Below, piece by piece: positions 26,017 to 34,980 of a DNA stretch of 64,000 nt (position 1 is the first letter of the stretch; each line of letters starts with the position of its first letter). The DNA is taken from contig NZ_JAFFZW010000003.1 in the NCBI RefSeq assembly GCF_017826695.1, forward strand, positions 372,001-436,000, read 5' to 3'. The position numbers and the translations under genes are program-made. Under the pieces are notes generated by a model that was given only the letters and a program-made list of their open reading frames with translations, was not told where the DNA came from and ran no database searches. This stretch comes from Pseudomonas alliivorans (GTDB lineage Bacteria > Pseudomonadota > Gammaproteobacteria > Pseudomonadales > Pseudomonadaceae).

Positions 26017-27260
26017 GAATCATCGCTCGTACAGATTTCCGAGAGCACCCGCAGACGCCGCTTGGGTTCGCTGACGAACGGGTTGCGCTCGTCCCAGGCG
26101 TAGCCGGCCAGAATGGAACTGATCATGCGGCGTATGTCAGGCGTTCCGCCTTCATAGAAAATGACATTCTGGAAGGTGTCGTCGTACCAGCCTTCAACGT
26201 AAGCGCGGAACGTATCGACACCCTTTTTCAGCGGAACAGCGAATTCGGTTTCCCAATCCACCGTTTCGCCGCGCAACTGACGATTCAACACGCCTGCGGC
26301 CATGCTGGCCGAGCGCATGGCGATGGTGACGCCCGAAGAAAACACCGGGTCGAGAAACTCCGCCGCGTTGCCCAGCAGCGCAAAACCCTTGCCGTGCAGA
26401 GCCTTGACGTTGGCCGAGTAGCCACCGATGGTGCGTACCGGGGTGTCCCAGACTGCGTTTTTCAAAACGTTGGCCAGCTGTGGAGTTTCTGCAACGAACG
26501 CCCGCAGGCAAGCGTCCAGGTCCTCAGGCTTGCCTTCGAACCGCTCGGCTGATGCCACAACGCCCAGCGAACAGCGCCCCTGGCTGAACGGGATGGTCCA
26601 GAACCACACATCGCTGTGCTCGGGGTGGATGCTGACGAGGATTTTCTGACGGTCGAAAGGCGGGCTTTCGATGTGGTCTTCGATATGGGTGAACACCGCC
26701 TTGCGCACCGGAAATCCGGACGGCGCTTCCAGGTCCAGCAAGCGCGGCAGCACGCGGCCGTAGCCGCTGGCGTCCAGCACGAAATCGGCCTGCACGCTGT
26801 ATTCGCTGCCGTCTTCGTGTCTTACGCGCAAGACCGGCCGCGGGCCGTCGAAATCGGCGCTGATGATTTCCTGTTCATAGCGGATTTCGACGCCCTGCAA
26901 CTCAGCCTGATCGGCCAGCAGCTTGTCGAACTCGGCGCGCTGCACCTGAAAGGTGGTCGGCTTGCCGTTGGTGAACGTGTCGCCGAAGTCGAAATCGCTG
27001 TACTGCTCGCCACGCGCGAACGCTGCGCCATTCTTCTGCTGGAACCCGGCGGCCTGCACCGCTTCGAGCATGCCGGCTTCTTCAACGAAATCCAGACAAT
27101 GGCAAAGCAGGCTTTCGCCGATGGAGAAGCGTGGAAACACCTGGCGCTCGACGATCAGCACATCGTGACCCTGGCGTTTGAGCAGCGCCGCAGCAATCGA
27201 ACCGGCCGGACCAGCACCGATGACGACGACCTGGCGAATTTCCTTTTCAATGGTGGGCAC
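26013..27260 (-). CDS. FAD-dependent oxidoreductase/halogenase-like tailoring enzyme
   Basis: The 415-residue flavoprotein has the N-terminal dinucleotide motif VVVIGAGPAGSIAAALL, the FPRFSIGESLL motif of the flavin-halogenase and geranylgeranyl-reductase families, and VWFWTIPF, which resembles the WxWxIP halogenase motif. GLY-rich FALLGNAAEFLDPVFSSG binds FAD. GTG 27260 is the start, with AGGA 6 nt upstream, overlapping the antiporter gene by 14 bp. Ring hydroxylation or halogenation of the aryl head are both possible. Confidence 0.85.
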   Translation of the reverse strand: MPTIEKEIRQVVVIGAGPAGSIAAALLKRQGHDVLIVERQVFPRFSIGESLLCHCLDFVEEAGMLEAVQAAGFQQKNGAAFARGEQYSDFDFGDTFTNGKPTTFQVQRAEFDKLLADQAELQGVEIRYEQEIISADFDGPRPVLRVRHEDGSEYSVQADFVLDASGYGRVLPRLLDLEAPSGFPVRKAVFTHIEDHIESPPFDRQKILVSIHPEHSDVWFWTIPFSQGRCSLGVVASAERFEGKPEDLDACLRAFVAETPQLANVLKNAVWDTPVRTIGGYSANVKALHGKGFALLGNAAEFLDPVFSSGVTIAMRSASMAAGVLNRQLRGETVDWETEFAVPLKKGVDTFRAYVEGWYDDTFQNVIFYEGGTPDIRRMISSILAGYAWDERNPFVSEPKRRLRVLSEICTSDDS

Positions 27261-28419
27261 AGGTATTCCTTTTCGGTGGTTCGATTGAAGGAGCAGTGCG
27301 TGAGGGCTGGCGACCCATGCCGGTCAATGCCGGCATGAGTGTCGCCATCAGGCCCATCAGCATCAAGGCGAAGTACAATGCCTGGCTGATCAGTTGTTGT
27401 TGCAGCAGCAGGTTGAGAAACACGATTTCGCTCAGGCCACGAATATTCAGCAGCACGCTTTCGCGCCAGCGACTGGCCCCGGCGAACGATGGTGTTGCCC
27501 AGTGCAAACCGATCCAGTTGCCGAGCAGCTTGCTGGCGATGGGCAGTACGATCAGCGCGCCCAACTGCAACCAGCCCGTCTCGTTCAACGCGCTGTGTAC
27601 ATCGATCTGCACAATACCGAAGGTCAGCAGCAGTGGGATGGCCAGGCAGTTCTGAATGAAGCGCAGTGTTGTCGCGTCCAGCGGCGGCACCCAAGCCTGA
27701 CCCAGCCGTGACATGCACAGCAGATAGCCTATGCCGAATATCAACGCATTGAGCCGGTAATGCTCGGCCACCATCAGCAGGGAAAAAAACGTCAGGCTAT
27801 AGAGCAGCGGCTGGCGCAGACGCAGAAGGCGAAACAGCAGCGGCACGCAGGCGCCCAGCAGGGGCAGCAGCAGACTGCCGAGGTGCAGGCTGCCCTGGGC
27901 AAGGGCGAACAGGCTCCAGCAGGTCAGGTCGATAAGAATCGCGGTCTGCACCAGCCGGCGGGTCGCGGCGGGCGGGTAATCGATATGGTGCAGGTACAGG
28001 TACAAAACCGGGATCGCAGTGATGGCAAACACCAGCCCCACGGCCAGCGAGCTGATCCAGGCCTGCTCGGGCAACAGCCAGATCGCGCAGGCGATGCCTG
28101 CCAGGAAAGGAACGAAAAAGCTCGGGACGGCGATTTTCAGGCTTTGCCGGTCAAGTTTTACGTCGATCACTTCACTGAGAATCTGCCCCAGTACCACCGC
28201 AAACGCCAAGCCGTACAGGCTCTTGAGCCAGACCGGCGACACCAGCTGTGCGCCGCTGAGCTGCCAGTGCGGCTCTATCCACAGCAACATCAACAGTGGC
28301 AGGCCGAAGGTGGCCAGCAGTAATTGGCTGACGATGGGAATCAGCCCCAGCCGCTGGCCAGCCCATGTAGCCAGCGCGAACAGACTCAACGCCATGGCCC
28401 AGAACGCCAGGACCATCAT
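27247..28419 (-). CDS. Sodium/proton-exchanger-like membrane protein inside the aryl polyene operon
   Basis: The protein of about 390 residues begins MMVLAFWAMALSLFALA and has about 12 hydrophobic segments. Landmarks of the CPA2/KefB type are AVGLVFAITAIPVLYLYL, ESVLLNIRGLSEIVFLNLLLQQQ and YFALMLMGLMATLMPALTG. ATG 28419 overlaps the MMPL gene stop as ATGA; the frame is open further upstream but that part is antisense-like sequence. It has no cytoplasmic TrkA domain. Its role in pigment export (for example supplying ion coupling) is not known. Confidence 0.8.
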   Translation of the reverse strand: MMVLAFWAMALSLFALATWAGQRLGLIPIVSQLLLATFGLPLLMLLWIEPHWQLSGAQLVSPVWLKSLYGLAFAVVLGQILSEVIDVKLDRQSLKIAVPSFFVPFLAGIACAIWLLPEQAWISSLAVGLVFAITAIPVLYLYLHHIDYPPAATRRLVQTAILIDLTCWSLFALAQGSLHLGSLLLPLLGACVPLLFRLLRLRQPLLYSLTFFSLLMVAEHYRLNALIFGIGYLLCMSRLGQAWVPPLDATTLRFIQNCLAIPLLLTFGIVQIDVHSALNETGWLQLGALIVLPIASKLLGNWIGLHWATPSFAGASRWRESVLLNIRGLSEIVFLNLLLQQQLISQALYFALMLMGLMATLMPALTGMGRQPSRTAPSIEPPKRNTCAHH

Positions 28420-30776
28420 GGCTGTGACTCCGACGATCCGGCAGGCGGGTGAGCCTTCTGACGCGGACTGGCCCACGGCGCGAGCAGGAAGCTGAACGCC
28501 AGCCCAAGGCTCACCGACAGACCGAAATTGCTGATCGCCGGGGTGCCGGAAATCGCCAGCAGTCCGAACGACAGCCAAGTGGTGACGGCGGCCAGCAGCG
28601 TGCCCAACAGGCTCACTGCTGGCCCGCCGACCTGCTCGCGCATGAGAATGGCGTAATCGACACTGATTGCGGTGACCAGCAGCAGGCCGAACAGGCTGAA
28701 CAGGGTCAGCGGCTGGCCGAGCCAGCCCAGGCTGGCGAGGCTGCACAACGCAGCGAGCAGCGGCAGCGCGACAATGCGCAGTGCGCCATTGAAGCCGAAC
28801 GGTACGATCAGCAACAGCACGATCAGCACGCAGGAGGCCATCTTCAGTTCGGCGGCGCTGACCTGGGTGCTGGCGAATACCTGATTGAGTTCGCCCAGAC
28901 GGTCCACCAGTTGCACGCCGTCCAGTCCGCCCGCCTGCATACGCAGCAACGCCGTACTGTTCAGGCCGCGCAGGCTCACCATGCTCGCCACGCCTTCGTC
29001 ATTCGGCCCCAGCCACAGCGTACGCCAGGGTTCGGCGAGCGGACCTTGCAGTGCCAGGTCGATGTCTTGCGTCGGCAGTGCCTGTAATTGAGCGATTTCG
29101 GCCTTCAGGGCACTTTCCGGAACGCCGAGCTGCAGCAGCGGCTGCCAGTATTGAGGCAGCTTCGCCAGGGCTGCGCGGGTTGCCTGTTGTTCGGCAGGCG
29201 AGTCCAGCAACTGGTTGACCGCCATGTAGCCTTGCAACTTGTCCATGCTCACCAGTTGATCGAGGCGCTGGGTGAGCGCGGTCTGGCGGTCCAGCAATTC
29301 CTGCTGATCCTTGCCGCGCACCAGAAAGAACTGGCTGGTGGGCTGATAGCCGGTGATCCGTGCGATGGCCTGGGCTTCGTCGGTCAGCGACTGCGGGGCC
29401 GCGACCCACTGACGAATGTCGTTCTTGGTGGTCAGGTGCCACAGGCCGCCGCCGCAGAAGGCCAGCAGCAACACCAGCAGACTCGGGGTGCTGATGCGTT
29501 GCAGCAAGGCGGCGCGGCAATCGAGCATCTGCTGGGCCAGCTTGAGCGGCCATTGCGCGGGATGAATCTCGATTCTGCCAAGCAGCGCGGGCAACAGGCA
29601 TACCGCTGTCAGGTACGCGCCGACGAGCCCTGCGGCCGAGAACACGGCAATCTGGGTCAGCGCCGGGAACGGCGTCCAGGCCAGCGCCAGATAACCGATG
29701 CAGCTGGTGATCAGGCTCAGGCTCAGCCCCGGCAACGTCAGACGCAAGGCAGGCCAGCTGCGCCAGGGCTTCATGCTCCAGCTTTTGGACAGGTAGTGCA
29801 GCGGGTAATCGACGGCCACGCCGATCAGGCTGGAGCCCAGCACCAGCGTCATGACGTGCATGCTGCCAAACACCGCGACGCAGGCGACCGCTCCAAACAG
29901 CATGCCGACGATGACAGGTACAAACGCCAGCAGCACGCTCCACCTTCTGAACGCCAGCAACAGCAGCAACAGGATGCCAATGGTTGCGCCGCCGCCGACC
30001 CAGGTCATTTCCCGGCTGGCCTGCTTCTGGCCATCGGCTGCGTACAGCAAGCCGCTGGCCGCCAGCAGTTGACCTCCGGCCTGGCCCGCTTGCTGGCGAG
30101 CGGTTGCGAGCAGCTCCGCGACGTGGCCGGGCAGGTGCATGTCGAAGGCGTCGTTACCGGTGCGCGTGCGCAGCAATACCCAGCTTTTACCGTCGGCCGA
30201 GGCGATCAATGCGCCGCTGGCCAGATCCGGTTCGACCGATCCCTGGCGGGGCAAGCCGTTCTGGATGCGCCCGGTCAGGCCCAGCCAGTCATCCTGACTG
30301 GGCACGAGGCTAAAACCGGCAAAGGGATCGAACAGGGTTTGCACTCGCTGCTCGATAAAGGCCTGCGGGTCGTCGAGCAGTTGCGCGCGGTCCACGGCCG
30401 GCAGCATCGCGATTCGGCCTTGCAGCAGTTGCGTGCGCAAGGCAGGCAGGTCGGCCTGTAACGTCCACTGCACTTTTTCGAACAGGCCGCTGGCCTGCCA
30501 TTGCTCGGCCAGCGTGCGGGCCAGTGTGATGGCTTGCTGACGGTCCGAATGCCCGACCAGCACCAGCATTTCGCGGTTGAGCGGCTCCTGAATGCGCTTT
30601 TCGGCGGTGGTGACCAGCGCGTCGTTATCAGTGCCCGGCACCAGTTCCATGAGGTTGGCCGACAGCGGCGAGCGGTCGTGCCATTGCCAGGCAGCCAGCG
30701 CCAGCACGCCCGCCAGAATCAGCAGGAACAGGCGTGGAAGCAGGCGCTCAGTTCGCAAAGTCATTGCGTTGCGCAT
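28416..30776 (-). CDS. MMPL/RND-family exporter (ApeM-like)
   Basis: The 786-residue inner-membrane protein has an N-terminal helix, a large periplasmic domain and two groups of membrane helices (WVGGGATIGILLLLLLAFRRW onward, then VLIVLLLIVPFGFNG onward). SLIGVAVDYPLHYLSKSW and AISVDYAILMREQ are the paired MMPL aspartate motifs for proton coupling. It probably moves the aryl polyene lipid across or out of the inner membrane. ATG 30776 is taken; ATG 30764 is equally possible. Confidence 0.92.
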   Translation of the reverse strand: MRNAMTLRTERLLPRLFLLILAGVLALAAWQWHDRSPLSANLMELVPGTDNDALVTTAEKRIQEPLNREMLVLVGHSDRQQAITLARTLAEQWQASGLFEKVQWTLQADLPALRTQLLQGRIAMLPAVDRAQLLDDPQAFIEQRVQTLFDPFAGFSLVPSQDDWLGLTGRIQNGLPRQGSVEPDLASGALIASADGKSWVLLRTRTGNDAFDMHLPGHVAELLATARQQAGQAGGQLLAASGLLYAADGQKQASREMTWVGGGATIGILLLLLLAFRRWSVLLAFVPVIVGMLFGAVACVAVFGSMHVMTLVLGSSLIGVAVDYPLHYLSKSWSMKPWRSWPALRLTLPGLSLSLITSCIGYLALAWTPFPALTQIAVFSAAGLVGAYLTAVCLLPALLGRIEIHPAQWPLKLAQQMLDCRAALLQRISTPSLLVLLLAFCGGGLWHLTTKNDIRQWVAAPQSLTDEAQAIARITGYQPTSQFFLVRGKDQQELLDRQTALTQRLDQLVSMDKLQGYMAVNQLLDSPAEQQATRAALAKLPQYWQPLLQLGVPESALKAEIAQLQALPTQDIDLALQGPLAEPWRTLWLGPNDEGVASMVSLRGLNSTALLRMQAGGLDGVQLVDRLGELNQVFASTQVSAAELKMASCVLIVLLLIVPFGFNGALRIVALPLLAALCSLASLGWLGQPLTLFSLFGLLLVTAISVDYAILMREQVGGPAVSLLGTLLAAVTTWLSFGLLAISGTPAISNFGLSVSLGLAFSFLLAPWASPRQKAHPPAGSSESQP

Positions 30777-31362
30777 CGGTCAGCGCGGCTGCGCGGGTGC
30801 TGTCGATCATTTTCAAAACCGTGCTGTCGCCTTGGGTTTCCAGCAGTTCGATGCGTTGCACCAGTTCACCGCCGTCGATATTGATCTGCTTGAACACCTG
30901 CTGCAGCAACAGCGAACGGGGTGTCAGCGTCAGGTGCCAGGCGTTGGCATCGCCTTTGAGTTGCAGTTCGAAATCCCGTTGCAGGCCGCTGCTGTCACCT
31001 TGCAGCACGGCAAGGAACAGGCGGTTCTGCTCGGCTCCGGCGTTCTTGTTGGGCACCGGCTTCCAGACGCTGGTGCTGCCTTCGGCTTCCCGGCGCGCAA
31101 TGCCGTTGGCGTTGATGCGGTAATCCTGTTTCAGCGGGGTTTCCAGCAGCCAGAGCAGCCCGGCGTCCCTGGCCAGTACGAAGCGGCCCTTGCTGATCAG
31201 CGGCTGCGGCAGGGCGCGCAGGTGCTTTTCCTGAATGAAACGCCCTTGCACCACCACAGGCCTGGCCAGTTGATCACTCAGCTGTTGCAGGTCGAAGGCG
31301 TGCGCCAGCGACGACAGACACAGCAGGCCGAATACACATAACGCTCGAAGCGGACCGCTCAT
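30748..31362 (-). CDS. LolA-like outer-membrane lipoprotein carrier (ApeL-like)
   Basis: The protein of about 204 residues has a signal peptide (MSGPLRALCVFGLLCLSSLAHA) and a LolA-like body with VVVQGRFIQEKHLRALPQPLISKGRFVLARDAGLLWLLETP. Aryl polyene carriers of this type would shuttle the lipid through the periplasm. ATG 31362 overlaps the thioesterase stop as ATGA. Confidence 0.88.
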   Translation of the reverse strand: MSGPLRALCVFGLLCLSSLAHAFDLQQLSDQLARPVVVQGRFIQEKHLRALPQPLISKGRFVLARDAGLLWLLETPLKQDYRINANGIARREAEGSTSVWKPVPNKNAGAEQNRLFLAVLQGDSSGLQRDFELQLKGDANAWHLTLTPRSLLLQQVFKQINIDGGELVQRIELLETQGDSTVLKMIDSTRAAALTDAQRNDFAN

Positions 31363-31784
31363 GGCAAGGCTCTCTCTACGGCATCGATGAAGACCTTGGG
31401 CGAGGCCAGCTGCATCTCGTGAGTCTGGCTGTCGACGGCGACCTGGACAGTGCTGGCGCGGGTCAGGCGTTCGCCGGTGACCGCGTCGGTGATCAGGTAG
31501 TTGATCTTCAGCCGGTTCTCCCATTCCACCAGATCGGCGCGCACGTTCAGCTTCTGGCCGAACACGGCGCTGCGCACGTAACGCAGCTGGACATCGATCA
31601 CCGGCCAACCATACCCGGATTCGAGCATCTGCATGTAGTTATGGCCGATGTGGTCGAGCAGCGCGCAGCGCGCCACTTCCAGGTATTTGACGTAATGGCC
31701 GTGCCAGACGATGTTCATCATGTCGACGTCAAAAAACGGCACCACGATTTCGGTATCGACCTGCAGAAATCCCTTACTGCGCAT
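31359..31784 (-). CDS. apeK: 4-HBT-type acyl thioesterase (ApeK-like)
   Basis: The 141-residue hotdog protein has the 4-hydroxybenzoyl-CoA thioesterase signature: VPFFDVDMMNIVWHGHYVKYLEVAR with its catalytic aspartate. It could release or proofread acyl-ACP intermediates. It overlaps the ammonia-lyase gene by 11 bp and the LolA-like gene by 4 bp. Confidence 0.92.
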   Translation of the reverse strand: MRSKGFLQVDTEIVVPFFDVDMMNIVWHGHYVKYLEVARCALLDHIGHNYMQMLESGYGWPVIDVQLRYVRSAVFGQKLNVRADLVEWENRLKINYLITDAVTGERLTRASTVQVAVDSQTHEMQLASPKVFIDAVERALP

Positions 31785-33321
31785 GCAGCCTCCAGTGTCG
31801 GTTGGCGATGTGTTTCAGGCACAGGCGCAGCTCTGCCTCCAGCGCCCGGTCTTCGATGACGGGGGCGAAGTCCTGGCTCAGTTGTTCATGCATGGCGGCC
31901 AACGCAGGTGGCAGCGGGCGTGCATCGGCGGACTTGCTGCGCAGCCAGACGCCCTGATTGGCGGCGATCAGGGTGGCGGCGGCGACCTGCTCGGTCAGCT
32001 CCAGCACCCGGATCGCGTCGCGGGCAGCGATGGTGCCCATGCTGACCTTGTCCTGGTTGTGGCACTCGGTGGAGCGCGAAAACACGCTGGCCGGCATCGT
32101 GTTTTTCAACGCCTCGGCCGTCCAGGCACTGGCGCCGATCTGTACGGCCTTGAAACCGTGGTTGAGCATGGCGCGCCCGGCGCTGGCGCCCGACAGATTG
32201 CTCGGCAAGCCGTGGTTGTAACGCTCGTCCACGAGCAGCGCCAGTTGCCGGTCCAGCAGATCGGCGACGTTGGCGACCAGCGTTTTCAGGCTGTCCATGG
32301 CGAAAGCGATGTGCCCGCCATAGAAGTGCCCGCCGTGCAGCACGCGTTCGGCTTCGGCGTCGATGATAGGGTTGTCGTTGGCGCTGTTGAGTTCGATCTC
32401 GATGAACGAACGCAGCCAGTTCAGGCTGTCGGCCAGCACGCCGAGCACGTGTGGCGCGCAACGCAATGAGTAACGATCCTGCAGGCGATGCAGCGGCGCG
32501 GTCGGGGCGTCGATGGCCAGATCCTGACGCAGCCACGCGGCCACCTGGGTCTGACCCGGATGCGGCTTGGCGGCGAACAGGCGCTCGTCGAAGTGTTCCG
32601 GGTTGCCTTGCAGCGCCACCACGTTCATTGCCGTGATGCGGGTCGCCAGTTGCAGCAGATAGTCCGCCCGCGCGAATGCGAGGCAGGCCAGTCCGGTCAT
32701 CACCGCTGTGCCGTTCATCAAGGCCAGCGCTTCCTTGGGCCGCAGCACCAGCGGCGTCCAGCCCAGTTCGCGGTGCACGTCGACGGCTGCTCGACGCTCG
32801 CCACCGAACATCACTTCACGCTCGCCCGAGAGCGTCGCGGCTACGTAGGACAGCGGCGTCAGATCACCGCTGGCACCGACCGAGCCTTCTTCGGGGATCA
32901 GCGGCAGTACGTCCTGATCAATGAACGCCTGCAAACGTTCCAGCAGTTCGACACGCACCCCCGAAACGCCCTGACACAGCGACTGCAGCCGTGCCGCGAG
33001 CACGGCGCGGGTCGCCTGCGCGTCCAGCAGCTTGCCCAGACCGCAGCCATGGAAGGTGTAGAGATGACGCGGTAACGCTTCGACGTGTTCCAGCGGAACG
33101 GCGACCACGCACGAATCGCCATAGCCGGTAGTGACGCCGTAGATCACGCCTTCCTTGTCCAGCAGCGAATCCAGAAACCGTGCACCTTTGGCAATACGTT
33201 CGCGGAACGCGTCATCGTTCTGCAATGCAGTGGGCGCCTGGCGGTTGGCCAACGCCAGCACGTCTTCAATACGCAGCGCCCGTTCGCCGAAGGTGATGGT
33301 GTCAGGAGCGTGGTTCGTCAT
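31774..33321 (-). CDS. HAL/TAL-family aromatic amino acid ammonia lyase
   Basis: The protein of about 515 residues has the self-forming MIO cofactor triad Ala150-Ser151-Gly152 in SVGASGDLTPLS and the catalytic Tyr61 in IYGVTTGYG. Other family blocks are NSANDNPIID and HNQDKVSMGT. In this operon it most likely makes 4-coumarate or cinnamate as the starter acid. At the selectivity dyad (Ser-His in HAL, His-Leu in TAL, Phe-Leu in PAL) the sequence LYTFHGCG gives Phe90-His91, a mixed pair. ATG 33321 (MTNHAPDTIT) overlaps the acyltransferase stop by 20 bp. Confidence 0.93.
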   Translation of the reverse strand: MTNHAPDTITFGERALRIEDVLALANRQAPTALQNDDAFRERIAKGARFLDSLLDKEGVIYGVTTGYGDSCVVAVPLEHVEALPRHLYTFHGCGLGKLLDAQATRAVLAARLQSLCQGVSGVRVELLERLQAFIDQDVLPLIPEEGSVGASGDLTPLSYVAATLSGEREVMFGGERRAAVDVHRELGWTPLVLRPKEALALMNGTAVMTGLACLAFARADYLLQLATRITAMNVVALQGNPEHFDERLFAAKPHPGQTQVAAWLRQDLAIDAPTAPLHRLQDRYSLRCAPHVLGVLADSLNWLRSFIEIELNSANDNPIIDAEAERVLHGGHFYGGHIAFAMDSLKTLVANVADLLDRQLALLVDERYNHGLPSNLSGASAGRAMLNHGFKAVQIGASAWTAEALKNTMPASVFSRSTECHNQDKVSMGTIAARDAIRVLELTEQVAAATLIAANQGVWLRSKSADARPLPPALAAMHEQLSQDFAPVIEDRALEAELRLCLKHIANRHWRLHAQ

Positions 33322-34249
33322 CGGACTTCCAGAATGGGTAGAAATTGAACCACTGCTGTGGCGCTTCAAGGCAATAGTGGCCGAGACGTTCGGCGTAACG
33401 CCTGGCCCAGTGTTCGATGACCTGCGCACGGTCGCTGCGCCGCCATTCGATGGCATCGGCAAAGGGTTCGAGAATCACGCGGTAGCCGCTCGGGCCCTTG
33501 AGACAGAAGAACAGGTTGACCGGGCACTTGAGCAGCCCGCCCAGCAGCCACGGGCCTTGCGGAAAGGCGGCGGGCTGGCCGAGAAAATCGACCCGCACGT
33601 TGCGTCCACCATGCAGCGGCACACGATCACCGGCGATGGCCAGCCATTCACCTTCCTCGATGCGCTGGTTCAGTTGCAGCATGATGGCCGGGTCCAGCTC
33701 GCTGACCTGTATCAGTCGCAGGTTGGTCGCGCCGGCTTCGCCCAGCAGGCGATTGAAGCGTTCCGCATGCTTGGTGTGCACCAATACGTTCATGGTGACT
33801 TTTTCGCCCAGCTCGGCAAGGGCGCGACACACCTCAAGGTTGCCCAGATGCGCGCCGACCAGCAGTTGTCCACGCGATCCGCGCAGGTTCTGCCGCAGGT
33901 GCGCCGGGTCTATGATCTCGATCTGGTCAATGCCCAGCCTGCCGTTCCACACGTCGAGCTTGTCGAGCAGCGCATCGGCGAAGGCCATGAACTGGCCGAA
34001 CACCCGGCGCTGGGTCGGGCGCAGTTCGGGCCGGTTGCTCCACTGTGACAGGCGCTGCTGATACTCGTGGATGCTGTGCCGGGCGCGGCGGCCGAACAGG
34101 AAAAAATACAGCACGATGCCATACAGCACCGGCGTCAACAGGCGACGGCCGAGCAGTTTGACGCCCCACGCGGTGAGCTTCATCAGCAGAAAACTGCCGC
34201 GCTCTTCATGGTTGGCCCAATGCTGTTTCGATGCAGGTTTCAAGCTCAT
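33302..34249 (-). CDS. LpxL/LPLAT-type acyltransferase
   Basis: The protein of about 315 residues has the lipid A acyltransferase active site His134-x4-Glu139 in VGAHLGNLEVC, and AGDRVPLHGGRNVRVDFLG in the HtrB/LpxL pattern. An N-terminal membrane helix (LLTPVLYGIVLYFFLFGRR) is present. It would attach the aryl polyene or a fatty acid to a lipid acceptor. ATG 34249 overlaps the glycosyltransferase stop as ATGA. In E. coli a glycosyl/acyl transferase hybrid is one protein (recollection); here there are two genes. Confidence 0.9.
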   Translation of the reverse strand: MSLKPASKQHWANHEERGSFLLMKLTAWGVKLLGRRLLTPVLYGIVLYFFLFGRRARHSIHEYQQRLSQWSNRPELRPTQRRVFGQFMAFADALLDKLDVWNGRLGIDQIEIIDPAHLRQNLRGSRGQLLVGAHLGNLEVCRALAELGEKVTMNVLVHTKHAERFNRLLGEAGATNLRLIQVSELDPAIMLQLNQRIEEGEWLAIAGDRVPLHGGRNVRVDFLGQPAAFPQGPWLLGGLLKCPVNLFFCLKGPSGYRVILEPFADAIEWRRSDRAQVIEHWARRYAERLGHYCLEAPQQWFNFYPFWKSDDEPRS

Positions 34250-34980
34250 GCCCGCCACCGTTGCCAGAGGATGACCGGCAGGCGGATCAGCATGCCGAAG
34301 AACAGTTTGGCGTGCATTTTCGAGATCAGCGCGTTGTCGTGGAACAGGCGGAAGTGCGAAAGGCCGTCCTGAGGGTAATGAACGCGGGTCGGCAGCCAGC
34401 GCATGGCCTGCCTGCGCCATGACAGGCGCACCAGGATTTCCGAGTCGAAGTCCATGCGCCTGCCGATCTGCGTGCTGTCGATCAGCGTCAACACGGGCGC
34501 CAGCGGATAGAGCCTGAAGCCGCACATCGAGTCGCGTATCTGCAGCGACAGGGTATTGATCCACACCCACACGTGGGTCAGGTAACGCGCGTACAGGCGT
34601 CCTTTCGGAACACTCTCGTCGTACTGTGGATAACCGCAGATCAGCGCGTCGGGATAGTCACGCGACTGCTGCAGAAACATCGGGATGTCTGTCAGGTCAT
34701 GCTGACCGTCGGCGTCGACCTGCAAGGCATGGCTGAAACCCAGTCGTGCGGCTTCACGAAAGCCAGCCATGACGGCGCCGCCTTTGCCCTGATTGGCCGG
34801 CAGGCGCACCAGATACACCTGCTCGGCCTGTGCAAGCTGCTGTAACACCGTCGCGCAGGCCGGGCTGCTGGCATCGTCGACCAGCACGCAAGGCAGCCCT
34901 GCTTCACGGACGGCGCGGACCACGTTGGGCACCGCCAACTCGTGATCAAACACCGGAATGATCGCGCAGGGCTTATGCAT
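34246..34980 (-). CDS. Family 2 glycosyltransferase
   Basis: The 244-residue protein has the GT-A motifs: AIIPVFDHELAVPNVV, VLVDDASSPA, NQGKGGAVMAGF and QVDADGQHDLTDIP with the DxD-like metal site. It is of the dolichyl-phosphate-mannose synthase kind. It probably adds a sugar to the aryl polyene lipid. ATG 34980 has GGAGG 6 nt upstream and overlaps the ligase stop by 8 bp. Confidence 0.92.
   Translation of the reverse strand: MHKPCAIIPVFDHELAVPNVVRAVREAGLPCVLVDDASSPACATVLQQLAQAEQVYLVRLPANQGKGGAVMAGFREAARLGFSHALQVDADGQHDLTDIPMFLQQSRDYPDALICGYPQYDESVPKGRLYARYLTHVWVWINTLSLQIRDSMCGFRLYPLAPVLTLIDSTQIGRRMDFDSEILVRLSWRRQAMRWLPTRVHYPQDGLSHFRLFHDNALISKMHAKLFFGMLIRLPVILWQRWRA

Noticed and set aside
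28420..28746. N-terminal extension of the exchanger-like protein
   Set aside because: It overlaps the end of the MMPL gene in another frame, while ATG 28419 makes an ATGA overlap and begins the first helix.
29088..30461. Plus-strand open frame opposite the MMPL exporter, Gln/Arg-rich
   Set aside because: Its composition is the complement of membrane-helix codons; no domain seen.
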